Below the pieces are notes generated by a model, which did not search any database, was not told the origin of the DNA, and worked only from the letters and a program-made list of their open reading frames with translations. Below, piece after piece: positions 1-5,852 of a stretch of DNA of 7,540 bases. Within the stretch, counting starts at the first letter, position 1; every line of letters starts with the position of its first letter. The DNA is from SAR116 cluster bacterium (GTDB lineage Bacteria > Pseudomonadota > Alphaproteobacteria > Puniceispirillales > Puniceispirillaceae): assembly GCA_002686685.1 (NCBI GenBank), contig NYYG01000023.1:1-7540 (forward strand), written 5' to 3'. The position numbers were made by a program, and so were the translations under genes.

Positions 1-57
1 CGAGGATTCAGATCAGGGCCCGGGACTAAATAAAGGACATGAATCAAGGCGCAGAAC

Positions 58-438
58 TCAGATCAGAGCATGGACCAATACCAAAACCATAAGCGCCAGC
101 ACCCAATATCCGGCATTGATCAGGCGCACGGCCATCGGGTGACCCGCAAAGCTCTCGCCACTGAACCCCAGCAGCAAAAACGCCAAAGCACCAAGGATCA
201 GAATCACCAGCGCAGACACATCTATGCTGACCCCGACAAACAAGCTGAGCAGGAACAACCCGGCGACCTGGCATACCATCGGCACGATCGGTATCCTGGT
301 CCCCATGTGAACATCCAGCCCATCTGCCCACTGGTCACCAAACAGCAGTGGCGAATACCAAATCCAGCCGGCGACAAAGGCAGTCACGGTGCCGGCAATG
401 ACAGCAACCCAGCTCAAATTCTGCATCAATTCCAGCAT
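58..438 (-). CDS. DUF1761-family small integral membrane protein
   Basis: A 126-residue hydrophobic protein of unknown function. About four membrane helices are visible, roughly at residues 9-28, 50-70, 75-92 and 104-124. After helix 1 comes the sequence WIWYSPLLFGDQW (residues 25-37), the hallmark I associate with DUF1761 proteins. A polar stretch GESFAGHPM (94-102) precedes the last helix. The length is normal for the family. The start at 438 is supported by an AAGGA box about 9 bases upstream; Met5 is a possible alternative. The gene follows a decayed YCII-domain fragment by 45 bp on the same strand, and small DUF1761 and YCII/DGPF proteins are in my recollection sometimes neighbours. No biochemical role can be assigned. 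The family call is fairly secure; the function is unknown. Confidence 0.85.
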   Translation of the reverse strand: MLELMQNLSWVAVIAGTVTAFVAGWIWYSPLLFGDQWADGLDVHMGTRIPIVPMVCQVAGLFLLSLFVGVSIDVSALVILILGALAFLLLGFSGESFAGHPMAVRLINAGYWVLALMVLVLVHALI

Positions 439-483
439 GACACGTCATCCTTTCCCTGCCAGCTTTCCAGCAGCTTGAACGTC

Positions 484-603
484 TCACAAGGTGACTTCAT
501 GAATTTCCGCCACCTCGACAGACCCGTGACCCAGGATTGGACATCTGCTGGCCATCTGGACTGCCTCGTCAATATCGTCGGCAATCACGATGGTATAGCC
601 GGA
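484..603 (-). pseudogene. C-terminal remnant of a YCII/DGPF-domain protein
   Basis: Read leftward, this stretch encodes SGYTIVIADDIDEAV followed by QMASRCPILGHGSVEVAEI and a short tail ending at a TGA (486-484). That is the typical last third of a YCII-related (DGPF) domain: the beta-strand 'GY.IV.AD..DEA', then 'A..CP.L..G.SVEV..I'. Only about 40 of the usual 100-130 residues remain. The frame stays open up to an ATG at 636-634, but the added residues (MGLLRPCAHPL) do not look like the family and a stop lies further upstream. In another frame, 659-639 reads DALLPDG, which could be the middle of the same domain displaced by a frameshift and deletion. The N-terminal part would have to lie where tctA now ends. 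I read this as a truncated, frameshifted gene, though a short expressed ORF of 50 residues (484-636) cannot be excluded. Confidence 0.6.
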
Positions 604-653
604 CAGCGGGTGGGCGCACGGCCTTAACAGGCCCATGCACCATCCGGCAGCAG

Positions 654-673
654 GGCATCAGAGGCACGATGCC
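654..673 (-). terminator. Weak hairpin just downstream of tctA
   Basis: Seventeen bases past the tctA stop codon the leftward transcript can fold a 6-bp stem, GGCATC/GATGCC, with an 8-base loop. An alternative 6-bp pairing, CCGGCA (644-649) with TGCCGG (670-675), competes with it. There is no T-run after either stem, so this is not a classical intrinsic terminator. It is offered only as the best candidate for the 3' end of the TTT operon. Confidence 0.2.
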
Positions 674-690
674 GGTTGGCAGAACAGGCG

Positions 691-2226
691 TCAGATGCCC
701 TTTGCGCCGGCGCGGCCGCCGCGGATCCGGGCAATCAGCGGACGGACCATGGGCAGCAGGATCAGGAAGATGGCCGCGATCGTGATGGGACCGGCAATCG
801 GGCGGGTCAGGAACACAGTAAAGGTTTCATATTGCATCAGTGTCTGGCGCAATGTCGGTTCCGCAATCGGACCAAGCACAATGGCAAGGACAGCTGGCGC
901 GACAGGATAATTCATCATACGCATGAAGAACCCGCCGATACCCACAAGCACCATCAGCCAGACATCAAACATATTCATATAGGCCGCATAGGTACCAACG
1001 ACGGACAGCACGAACACCAGTGGCACCAGAATGGTGAACGGCATGCGCAGCATCCACAAAAAGAGCGGGATGAACGCAATATTCACCAGCACAGCGACAA
1101 AGTTGGAAATGTAGAAGGACCCGATCAGCGGCCAGACGAAATCAGGCTGTTCGGTAAACAGAAGCGGTCCCGGCTCAAGCCCCCATATGACCATTCCGGC
1201 CAACAGGACGGCCGTTGTTGGCGACCCTGGAATGCCAAGTGTCATCATGGGCAGCATGGCCCCTGTTGACGCAGAGTTGTTGGCGGCTTCCGGCGCGGCC
1301 ACACCGTCAAGCGCACCTTTGCCAAAATTCTTTGAATCGCGCGATGTCATTTTGGCGATGCCATAGGACATCAATGATGCAGGCGTTGCGCCGGCAGCCG
1401 GCAGCAACCCCACAAAAAAGCCGAGTGCCGAGCCGATCAGCGTGCCTCTCCATGCATGGCGAAACCGTGACATCGCTTCGAACATGCTGGCAAAGCTGAC
1501 ATCGACCTTGGAAATGGAGGAATCCCCGCGGGCGCTGTTCAGCGTCCAGAGCATTTCCGCAATACCATAGATGCCAATGGCAAGGACAAGAAAGCGGATA
1601 CCGTGCGAGAACCCCTGGATGTCAAAAAACAACAGGCGTGGTTCACCCGAGATGATGTCAAAGCCGACCGCCGACAGCGCCAGGCCGAAACAGATTGAAA
1701 AAATGGTCTTTGCCACATCATCACCACCCAGCCCGGCGAATGTGGCAAAGGCCAGCAGCATGAGTGCAAAAATTTCCGGATTGCCAAAATCAAGCGCGAC
1801 AGACGCCAGCATAGGCGCAAAGGCTGTAAACAGGACATTCGAAATAGTGGCCCCGGCAAAAGAAGCCAGCGCCGCGGCCATCAAGGCGATATGCGCACGC
1901 CCCTGCAACGCCAGCGGCCGGCCGTCAAAGGTGGTGGCCACCGCAGTAGAAGCCCCGGGAATCCCCAGCGCCACCGACGAGATTGCCCCGCCATACATGG
2001 CACCATAATAAACCGCTGCCAGAAAGATCATCGGCGATGTGGCGCCGCCACTGATATTGTGGATGACAAAGGTAAAAGGCAGCAGGATCGCCACACCATT
2101 GACCGACCCCAGCCCCGGCATGGCACCAACAAACAGTCCGACAATGACTCCGACAATGGCAAGGCCGAGATTCATCGGCTGCAACGCGATCATGATCCCG
2201 TCGATGAGAGAAAATAGAATGTCCAT
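691..2226 (-). CDS. tctA: Tripartite tricarboxylate transporter, large permease subunit (TctA family)
   Basis: A 511-residue inner-membrane protein with about 12 hydrophobic segments. This is the family's normal length, and the protein is the translocation pore of a TTT secondary transporter. Family signatures are clear: GLFVGAMPGLG (30-40), YYGAMYGGAISS with LGIPG (73-91), GLGGDD (165-170), and in the second half GLLPAAGATPAS (273-284) and LGIPGSPTTAV (330-340). The two LGIPG blocks and the two G-x-x-P-x-x-G blocks show the internal duplication typical of TctA. The family uses an ion gradient to move carboxylates delivered by TctC; the substrate cannot be read from the permease. It is the last gene of tctC-tctB-tctA, 60 bp after tctB. 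No strong Shine-Dalgarno site is seen, but the N-terminus (MDILFSLIDGIMIALQP) fits the family start. Nothing looks broken. Confidence 0.97.
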   Translation of the reverse strand: MDILFSLIDGIMIALQPMNLGLAIVGVIVGLFVGAMPGLGSVNGVAILLPFTFVIHNISGGATSPMIFLAAVYYGAMYGGAISSVALGIPGASTAVATTFDGRPLALQGRAHIALMAAALASFAGATISNVLFTAFAPMLASVALDFGNPEIFALMLLAFATFAGLGGDDVAKTIFSICFGLALSAVGFDIISGEPRLLFFDIQGFSHGIRFLVLAIGIYGIAEMLWTLNSARGDSSISKVDVSFASMFEAMSRFRHAWRGTLIGSALGFFVGLLPAAGATPASLMSYGIAKMTSRDSKNFGKGALDGVAAPEAANNSASTGAMLPMMTLGIPGSPTTAVLLAGMVIWGLEPGPLLFTEQPDFVWPLIGSFYISNFVAVLVNIAFIPLFLWMLRMPFTILVPLVFVLSVVGTYAAYMNMFDVWLMVLVGIGGFFMRMMNYPVAPAVLAIVLGPIAEPTLRQTLMQYETFTVFLTRPIAGPITIAAIFLILLPMVRPLIARIRGGRAGAKGI

Positions 2227-2286
2227 ATCAACGTCTACCGGCAGAAAGAGGCAGCAAGGCGTGTCAGGTCTTTACGCACAGGGCCA

Positions 2287-2817
2287 TTAAAGAAAAATGT
2301 CATACAAAGGAATGAAAAGAGGCTCGAGATAGCCCTTTGGCAGCACGATCCGCATTGCAATATCGAAAAAGAAAAAACAGACCACCGGCACCGATACCGA
2401 GATGCTGATTGTTTTCACCCACGCATGCTTGCCAAGAAAGCGGATGTAATAGAGCAGGAAGACCAGAATCGCCCCATAGGCACCAAGAATATGGATCAGT
2501 CCCGTAAACCCAAGTAAACCGCCACCAACAGTGATCAGCATCTTCCAGCCATGGGCGTCGAGCAGCGGTTCTTCAGATACTGATGCAGGGGTGCGCTTGA
2601 GGGCCCAGCTGACCCCGGTCCAGATACAGCTTGCCAGCATCATGACGCCAAGCCAGAACGGCCAGAAGCCGCTTCCCGGGGTGCCTGATTCGTCGTAGCC
2701 GATATTGGCAAAACGGGGAACATCCGGATTCCATGCCGGCGGCTCCCCGCTCTTCCACATCAAATAGACAGAGAATATGCCAAGAATGAAGGCTGTGATT
2801 ATTTCGCCTCGACGCAT
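2287..2817 (-). CDS. tctB: Tripartite tricarboxylate transporter, small membrane subunit (TctB family)
   Basis: A 176-residue protein with four predicted membrane helices, roughly at residues 5-22, 49-70, 92-122 and 135-157. The motif GTPGSGFWPFWLG (45-57) just before helix 2 matches the 'G.G.FP...G' element of TctB proteins. In known TTT systems TctB is a poorly conserved accessory subunit that sits with TctA in the inner membrane and is needed for transport. Size, topology and position between tctC (45 bp upstream) and tctA (60 bp downstream) all agree with the assignment, and sequence alone would be less decisive. The upstream AGAG is only a weak ribosome-binding site, so translation may depend on read-through from tctC. 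Confidence 0.92.
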   Translation of the reverse strand: MRRGEIITAFILGIFSVYLMWKSGEPPAWNPDVPRFANIGYDESGTPGSGFWPFWLGVMMLASCIWTGVSWALKRTPASVSEEPLLDAHGWKMLITVGGGLLGFTGLIHILGAYGAILVFLLYYIRFLGKHAWVKTISISVSVPVVCFFFFDIAMRIVLPKGYLEPLFIPLYDIFL

Positions 2818-2862
2818 CGGCTTTGCTCTCTGTCTATTCTGGTTCAGTTAGTCTGTTCAGGC

Positions 2863-3837
2863 TTACTTGATGGCGCCTGACGCCCGAAGAATGGATTCAT
2901 GGTTATTACGCTGAAGCTTCCAATATGCTGTCAGCTCGTCACCACTCATCAATTCACCCATCAACGACTTCTTCGTGCGGTAATCCTGCCATCCCTCGGA
3001 TGCAAATACCTGGGCAAAGAGTGTTGAATAATAATCGGCTGCCTCTGGCGACATGCCCGGGGCACCCACAACCGAGCGCTGCATGAAGTAGCTGAAGTCA
3101 CCACCCTTTTCGCGGAGTGTCGGTACATCCGGGAACATCGGCAGACGCTCGTCGGTGAAGGCAACCAGCGGCACCATGTCACCGGACTGCCAGAAACCGA
3201 TAGCCTCGGACGGGTTGTTGACTGACGAATTGATCTGCTTGCCAGCAACATCCTTGGCAACGGCTCCGCCACCCTTGTACGGGATATATTTCATATCCAG
3301 CCCGTAATTGGTGTTCAGGAAGTCTGTAATGATGTTGTCTTCGGAATTTGAACCGGTGCCACCCATGACCCAGTTGCGGCCCTCATTGCGGGCGACATCA
3401 AGCCATTGCTCAAAGGTGGTGATGCCTGTGTCGGCATGGACCCACAGCAGGAACGTATCTTCTGCCATCCGCGCGATGGGCGCAAACTGCAGAACATCCA
3501 CATCAAGACCAGGCTGGCGCAACGGTGTGGTGTAGAAGGAGTTCAGTGTCACCATGATTGTGTGATTCGGATCATTCGATGATTTTGCCGCGATCAGCGC
3601 CTCGGCACCTGATCCGCCAGATTTGTTCACCGGCACCAGCGGCCGGCTGGCGAGAGAATCCTTTTCAACAATCGACTGCATCAGACGCGCCATTTTGTCG
3701 GCGCCGCCGCCCTTGCCAGCCATGATGATGAAATTGATCGGCTTGTCTGGCTGCCAGGCGAAAGCCGGAACCGACAGGCCAAGAGATGCTGTGCCAAGGG
3801 CAGCTGCCATTGTCACGATTTTCAAAAGCTTCTTCAT
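2863..3837 (-). CDS. tctC: Tripartite tricarboxylate transporter, periplasmic substrate-binding protein (TctC/Bug family)
   Basis: A 324-residue secreted binding protein that captures an organic acid in the periplasm for the TctAB permease. The N-terminus MKKLLKIVTMAAALG plus SVPAFA is a clear Sec signal peptide with cleavage expected after Ala27. The mature protein shows the TctC scaffold: KPINFIIMAGKGGGADKMAR near the N-terminus, GGTGSNSEDN in the first pocket loop, IPYKGGGAVAKDVAGKQI, and LREKG and VVGAPGMSPE in the C-terminal lobe. The reading frame is open a further 91 codons upstream, to an ATG at 4110. I reject that extension because the start at 3837 has an excellent AGGAG six bases away and the signal peptide begins exactly there. 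It is the first gene of the operon, as usual for the most heavily translated subunit. The pocket motifs differ from the common 'PGG.TD' and 'G.GS..H' forms, so the ligand may not be citrate. Confidence 0.95.
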   Translation of the reverse strand: MKKLLKIVTMAAALGTASLGLSVPAFAWQPDKPINFIIMAGKGGGADKMARLMQSIVEKDSLASRPLVPVNKSGGSGAEALIAAKSSNDPNHTIMVTLNSFYTTPLRQPGLDVDVLQFAPIARMAEDTFLLWVHADTGITTFEQWLDVARNEGRNWVMGGTGSNSEDNIITDFLNTNYGLDMKYIPYKGGGAVAKDVAGKQINSSVNNPSEAIGFWQSGDMVPLVAFTDERLPMFPDVPTLREKGGDFSYFMQRSVVGAPGMSPEAADYYSTLFAQVFASEGWQDYRTKKSLMGELMSGDELTAYWKLQRNNHESILRASGAIK

Positions 3838-3843
3838 TTGTCT

Positions 3844-3848
3844 CTCCT
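3844..3848 (-). promoter_or_regulatory. Strong ribosome-binding site of tctC
   Basis: AGGAG, within TAGAGGAGAG on the minus strand, lies six bases ahead of the ATG at 3837. It decides the tctC start against the much longer in-frame ORF that begins at 4110. Confidence 0.85.
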
Positions 3849-3869
3849 CTAGACAACAGGTTTGCATTT

Positions 3870-3885
3870 GAACGCCGCGGCGTTC
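3870..3885. promoter_or_regulatory. 16-bp perfect palindrome ahead of tctC (candidate operator)
   Basis: GAACGCCGCGGCGTTC is identical to its reverse complement and centres 40 bp upstream of the tctC start codon. A matching half-site, CGGCGTT, recurs at 3944-3950. As DNA it would suit a dimeric repressor or activator. As RNA it could fold a 6-bp stem with a CGCG loop in the tctC leader. No binding protein is identifiable from the window. Confidence 0.5.
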
Positions 3886-4067
3886 TGTGTTTGGCGACGG
3901 ATGGCCGCCGGTTCGTTTGGCACACTGGAATTTGGTCAGGTGACGGCGTTGTTTTTTGTTGCGCGCTTCATCACCTTTTGGCTCGGCCGGCGGGGAGACC
4001 AGCGTTGACGACCCCAACTTAGGCAAAAGCGGCACAGCCTCAAGGAAAAAACAGCAAAATTGAAAAC

Positions 4068-4081
4068 TGTAAAATTTTACA
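4068..4081. promoter_or_regulatory. 14-bp AT-rich perfect palindrome (candidate operator)
   Basis: TGTAAAATTTTACA is a perfect palindrome. Symmetry continues to 4063-4086 (flanking AAAA and TTTT) with a single mismatched pair. Its right end contains TTTACA, the proposed -35 box of the rightward promoter, so a protein bound here would directly block or guide RNA polymerase. AT-rich sequence makes short palindromes commoner by chance, which lowers confidence. Confidence 0.45.
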
Positions 4082-4104
4082 ATTTTGCATTTTACTAATA
4101 TTCT
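4076..4104 (+). promoter_or_regulatory. Candidate sigma-70-type promoter for the acyl-CoA synthetase operon
   Basis: TTTACA (4076-4081, five of six consensus bases), a 17-bp spacer, then TATTCT (4099-4104, four of six). Transcription would begin near 4111 and leave a leader of about 225 bases before the ATG at 4336. It lies in the most AT-rich part of the region. This is a by-eye prediction. Confidence 0.35.
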
Positions 4105-4110
4105 AAACAA

Positions 4111-4147
4111 ACCCGTTACAGACGAACATGTTTCGTGTTACACGGGT
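4111..4147 (+). repeat. 37-bp interrupted inverted repeat at the predicted transcript start
   Basis: Outer arms ACCCGT (4111-4116) and ACGGGT (4142-4147) and inner arms ACGAA (4122-4126) and TTCGT (4132-4136) are placed with exact symmetry around a five-base centre, CATGT. The five-base segments between the arms do not pair. GTTACA also occurs twice in direct orientation (4115-4120, 4137-4142), 22 bp apart. It could be a 5' leader hairpin with an internal loop or a protein-binding dyad. No T-run follows, so it is not a typical terminator. Confidence 0.45.
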
Positions 4148-4168
4148 GCCCGTCCCTGAAACGCAGAT

Positions 4169-4210
4169 GACGGGGCGCTGTTGACGGGGCGCTCACGACA
4201 GGGCGCTGAC
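4169..4210. repeat. Three tandem 14-bp repeats
   Basis: Units start at 4169, 4183 and 4197 with an exact 14-bp period. Each has the core GACGGGGCGCT (the third copy has GACAGGGCGCT) plus three variable bases (GTT, CAC, GAC). A fourth, badly decayed unit may start at 4211. The array lies 125 bp before the acyl-CoA synthetase start, inside its predicted leader. Conserved cores with variable linkers suggest repeated protein-binding sites or slippage-derived repeats; no function is established. Confidence 0.7.
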
Positions 4211-4335
4211 GAACCGCCACCTGTTCATCTGCCCATAGCCGGCACGTGCTGGCACTGAATACCCACCACACCTTGTCTGGCATGTGAAAATTGCCAATTA
4301 CCAAGGTGAAGACTTCCCTTAGAGGCATTTAGATC

Positions 4336-5835
4336 ATGACGTTACGTTCTTTGCTTTCCGCTGGCGCTGACGACGCTGTTGCCATTTCAGCACCGGGCCG
4401 CCCCGCGCTCGACTATGCCGGGCTTCGTGCCCATTGCGACCAGATTGGGCGACAACTCGCAGGCCAGGGGCTTGGCCCAGAAGATCGGGTGGCGATTGTG
4501 CTGCCGAACGGGCCAGAGATGGCCAGCGCATTCCTTGCGGTTGCGAGTGTCATGTCAGCAGCCCCCCTGAACCCGGCCTATAAGCAAAGTGAATATGCGT
4601 TCTATCTTGAGGACCTTGCGCCAAAGCTGGTGATTGTCGAAAAGGACAGCACAAACCCGGTTTGTGCCGCTGCAGAAGAACTTGGCATCCCGGTTGTTGA
4701 AGCGCATGTGGCAGATAATGCTGCGGCGGGTCTGTTCACCCTTTTTGACAATGAGGCAGACATCAAGGCTGCAGGACCAGACAATGAAGCGCTTGTCCTG
4801 CACACATCCGGAACGACATCGCGCCCGAAAGTTGTGCCGCTCTTGCAGCGCAATATCGCAGCCTCTGCGCGCAATATCGCGGCCAGTCTTGAATTGTCTG
4901 CGGGCGATCACTGCCTGAACATCATGCCGCTGTTTCATATTCACGGATTGATTGCGGTCTTGACCACCAGCATGTCGCAAGGGGCATCGGTATGTTGCAC
5001 CGACGGGTTCAACGCACTGAAATTTCTGGATCAGGCGCGCGAGGAAGCCATCACCTGGTATTCCGGTGTGCCCACCATGCATCAGGCCATTCTGCTGCGG
5101 GCCAAGCGCCAGGCAGAAACAGCCAGGGCGCTGGGTCTTCGCTTGATCCGGTCCTCTTCTGCCTCATTGCCGCCTGCTGTCTTTGAAGAATTGAACGCCG
5201 TTTTTGAATGTCCGGTCATTGAAGCCTACGGGATGACTGAGGCGGCGCATCAGATGACATCCAATCCGCTCGCAACAGGCAAACAGAAAGCCGGCTTTGT
5301 CGGCATTGTTACATCACCGGAGGTCTGCATCATGGATGCCGAAGGCAACCAGCTGCAAGGGGATGCCGAAGGCGAGGTATGTATTCGCGGCGATAATGTG
5401 ACGCCGGGATATGAAAACAACCCTGCCGCCAATGAATCAAGCTTCACCAACGGATGGTTCCGCACTGGTGATCAAGGCTATCTTGATGAAGATGGCTATC
5501 TGAAGATTACCGGACGCCTAAAGGAAATCATCAATCGCGGCGGCGAAAAAATCTCGCCGCTTGAGGTCGATAATGTCCTGATGGAGCATCCGGATATCCA
5601 GCAGGTCGTCACCTTTGCAGTGGCAGACCGGATGCTTGGCGAGGAAATCGGTGCTGCCGTGGTGCTGCGTGATGGTGCCGAAATGGATGCCGCGGGTCTG
5701 CGCAGCTATGCCGAGACACATCTCGCCAAATTCAAAATCCCGAAACATGTCTGCTTCCTTGACGAGATACCGAAAGGCGCCACCGGCAAGCTGCAGCGCA
5801 TCGGCCTCGCCGCGAAGCTGGGCCTTGAAGGCTGA
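4336..5835 (+). CDS. Acyl-CoA synthetase of the ANL superfamily, similar to oxalate-CoA ligases (AAE3/Pcs60 type)
   Basis: A 499-residue ATP-dependent acid:CoA ligase that makes an acyl-adenylate and then the thioester. The AMP-binding P-loop HTSGTTSRPKVV is at 156-167, MPLFHIHG at 197-204, YGMTE at 298-302, TGD at 377-379 and GRLKEIINRGGEKISP at 393-408. The C-terminal PKGATGKLQR (479-488) carries the catalytic Lys485, so the enzyme should be active. The combination SGTTSRPK, MTEAAHQMTSNPL and NRGGEKISPLEVD is, from memory, much closer to plant AAE3 and yeast Pcs60 (oxalyl-CoA synthetases) than to long-chain FadD. The substrate is therefore probably a short or dicarboxylic acid, but this is inference. 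The start has AGAGG (4321-4325) ten bases upstream. It is the first gene of the rightward operon, divergent from tctC, and the reductase gene follows after 17 bp. No signal or membrane segment is seen, so it is cytoplasmic. Confidence 0.93.
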   Translation: MTLRSLLSAGADDAVAISAPGRPALDYAGLRAHCDQIGRQLAGQGLGPEDRVAIVLPNGPEMASAFLAVASVMSAAPLNPAYKQSEYAFYLEDLAPKLVIVEKDSTNPVCAAAEELGIPVVEAHVADNAAAGLFTLFDNEADIKAAGPDNEALVLHTSGTTSRPKVVPLLQRNIAASARNIAASLELSAGDHCLNIMPLFHIHGLIAVLTTSMSQGASVCCTDGFNALKFLDQAREEAITWYSGVPTMHQAILLRAKRQAETARALGLRLIRSSSASLPPAVFEELNAVFECPVIEAYGMTEAAHQMTSNPLATGKQKAGFVGIVTSPEVCIMDAEGNQLQGDAEGEVCIRGDNVTPGYENNPAANESSFTNGWFRTGDQGYLDEDGYLKITGRLKEIINRGGEKISPLEVDNVLMEHPDIQQVVTFAVADRMLGEEIGAAVVLRDGAEMDAAGLRSYAETHLAKFKIPKHVCFLDEIPKGATGKLQRIGLAAKLGLEG

Positions 5836-5852
5836 GCGGACAGGAGCAGATT

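Larger units (their letters stand above)
3838..4335. other. Divergent intergenic control region between tctC and the acyl-CoA synthetase gene
   Basis: A 498-bp region between two divergently transcribed units. Part of it (3838-4110) is open in the tctC frame, but it reads as non-coding: low-complexity, basic translation, then an AT-rich block around 4040-4110. It holds, from left to right, a 16-bp GC-rich palindrome, a 14-bp AT-rich palindrome overlapping a plus-strand promoter, a 37-bp interrupted dyad, and three tandem 14-bp repeats. These are listed separately. I could not find a convincing -35/-10 pair for tctC on the minus strand. No small RNA or tRNA was recognised. Confidence 0.8.

Noticed and set aside
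8..66. TCAGATCAG repeated at 8-16 and 58-66, flanking the end of the DUF1761 gene
   Set aside because: Nine bases is short, the second copy overlaps the stop codon, and no mobile element or further symmetry accompanies it. The first 57 bases otherwise hold nothing I can identify.
70..627. 185-codon plus-strand ORF
   Set aside because: It is antisense to the DUF1761 gene and the YCII remnant; its Gln/His/Arg-rich low-complexity translation resembles no protein family and has no ribosome-binding site.
620..633. GGCCT/AGGCC hairpin within the region upstream of the YCII remnant
   Set aside because: Five-base stem with no T-run and no fitting gene end; likely chance.
676..1269. 197-codon plus-strand ORF
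   Set aside because: It lies opposite tctA, whose frame is clearly the coding one; the translation is rich in His, Gln and Asp, as expected for the complement of hydrophobic codons.
4289..4299. AATTGCCAATT short palindrome before the ligase gene
   Set aside because: Only five-base AT-rich arms; not distinguishable from chance.
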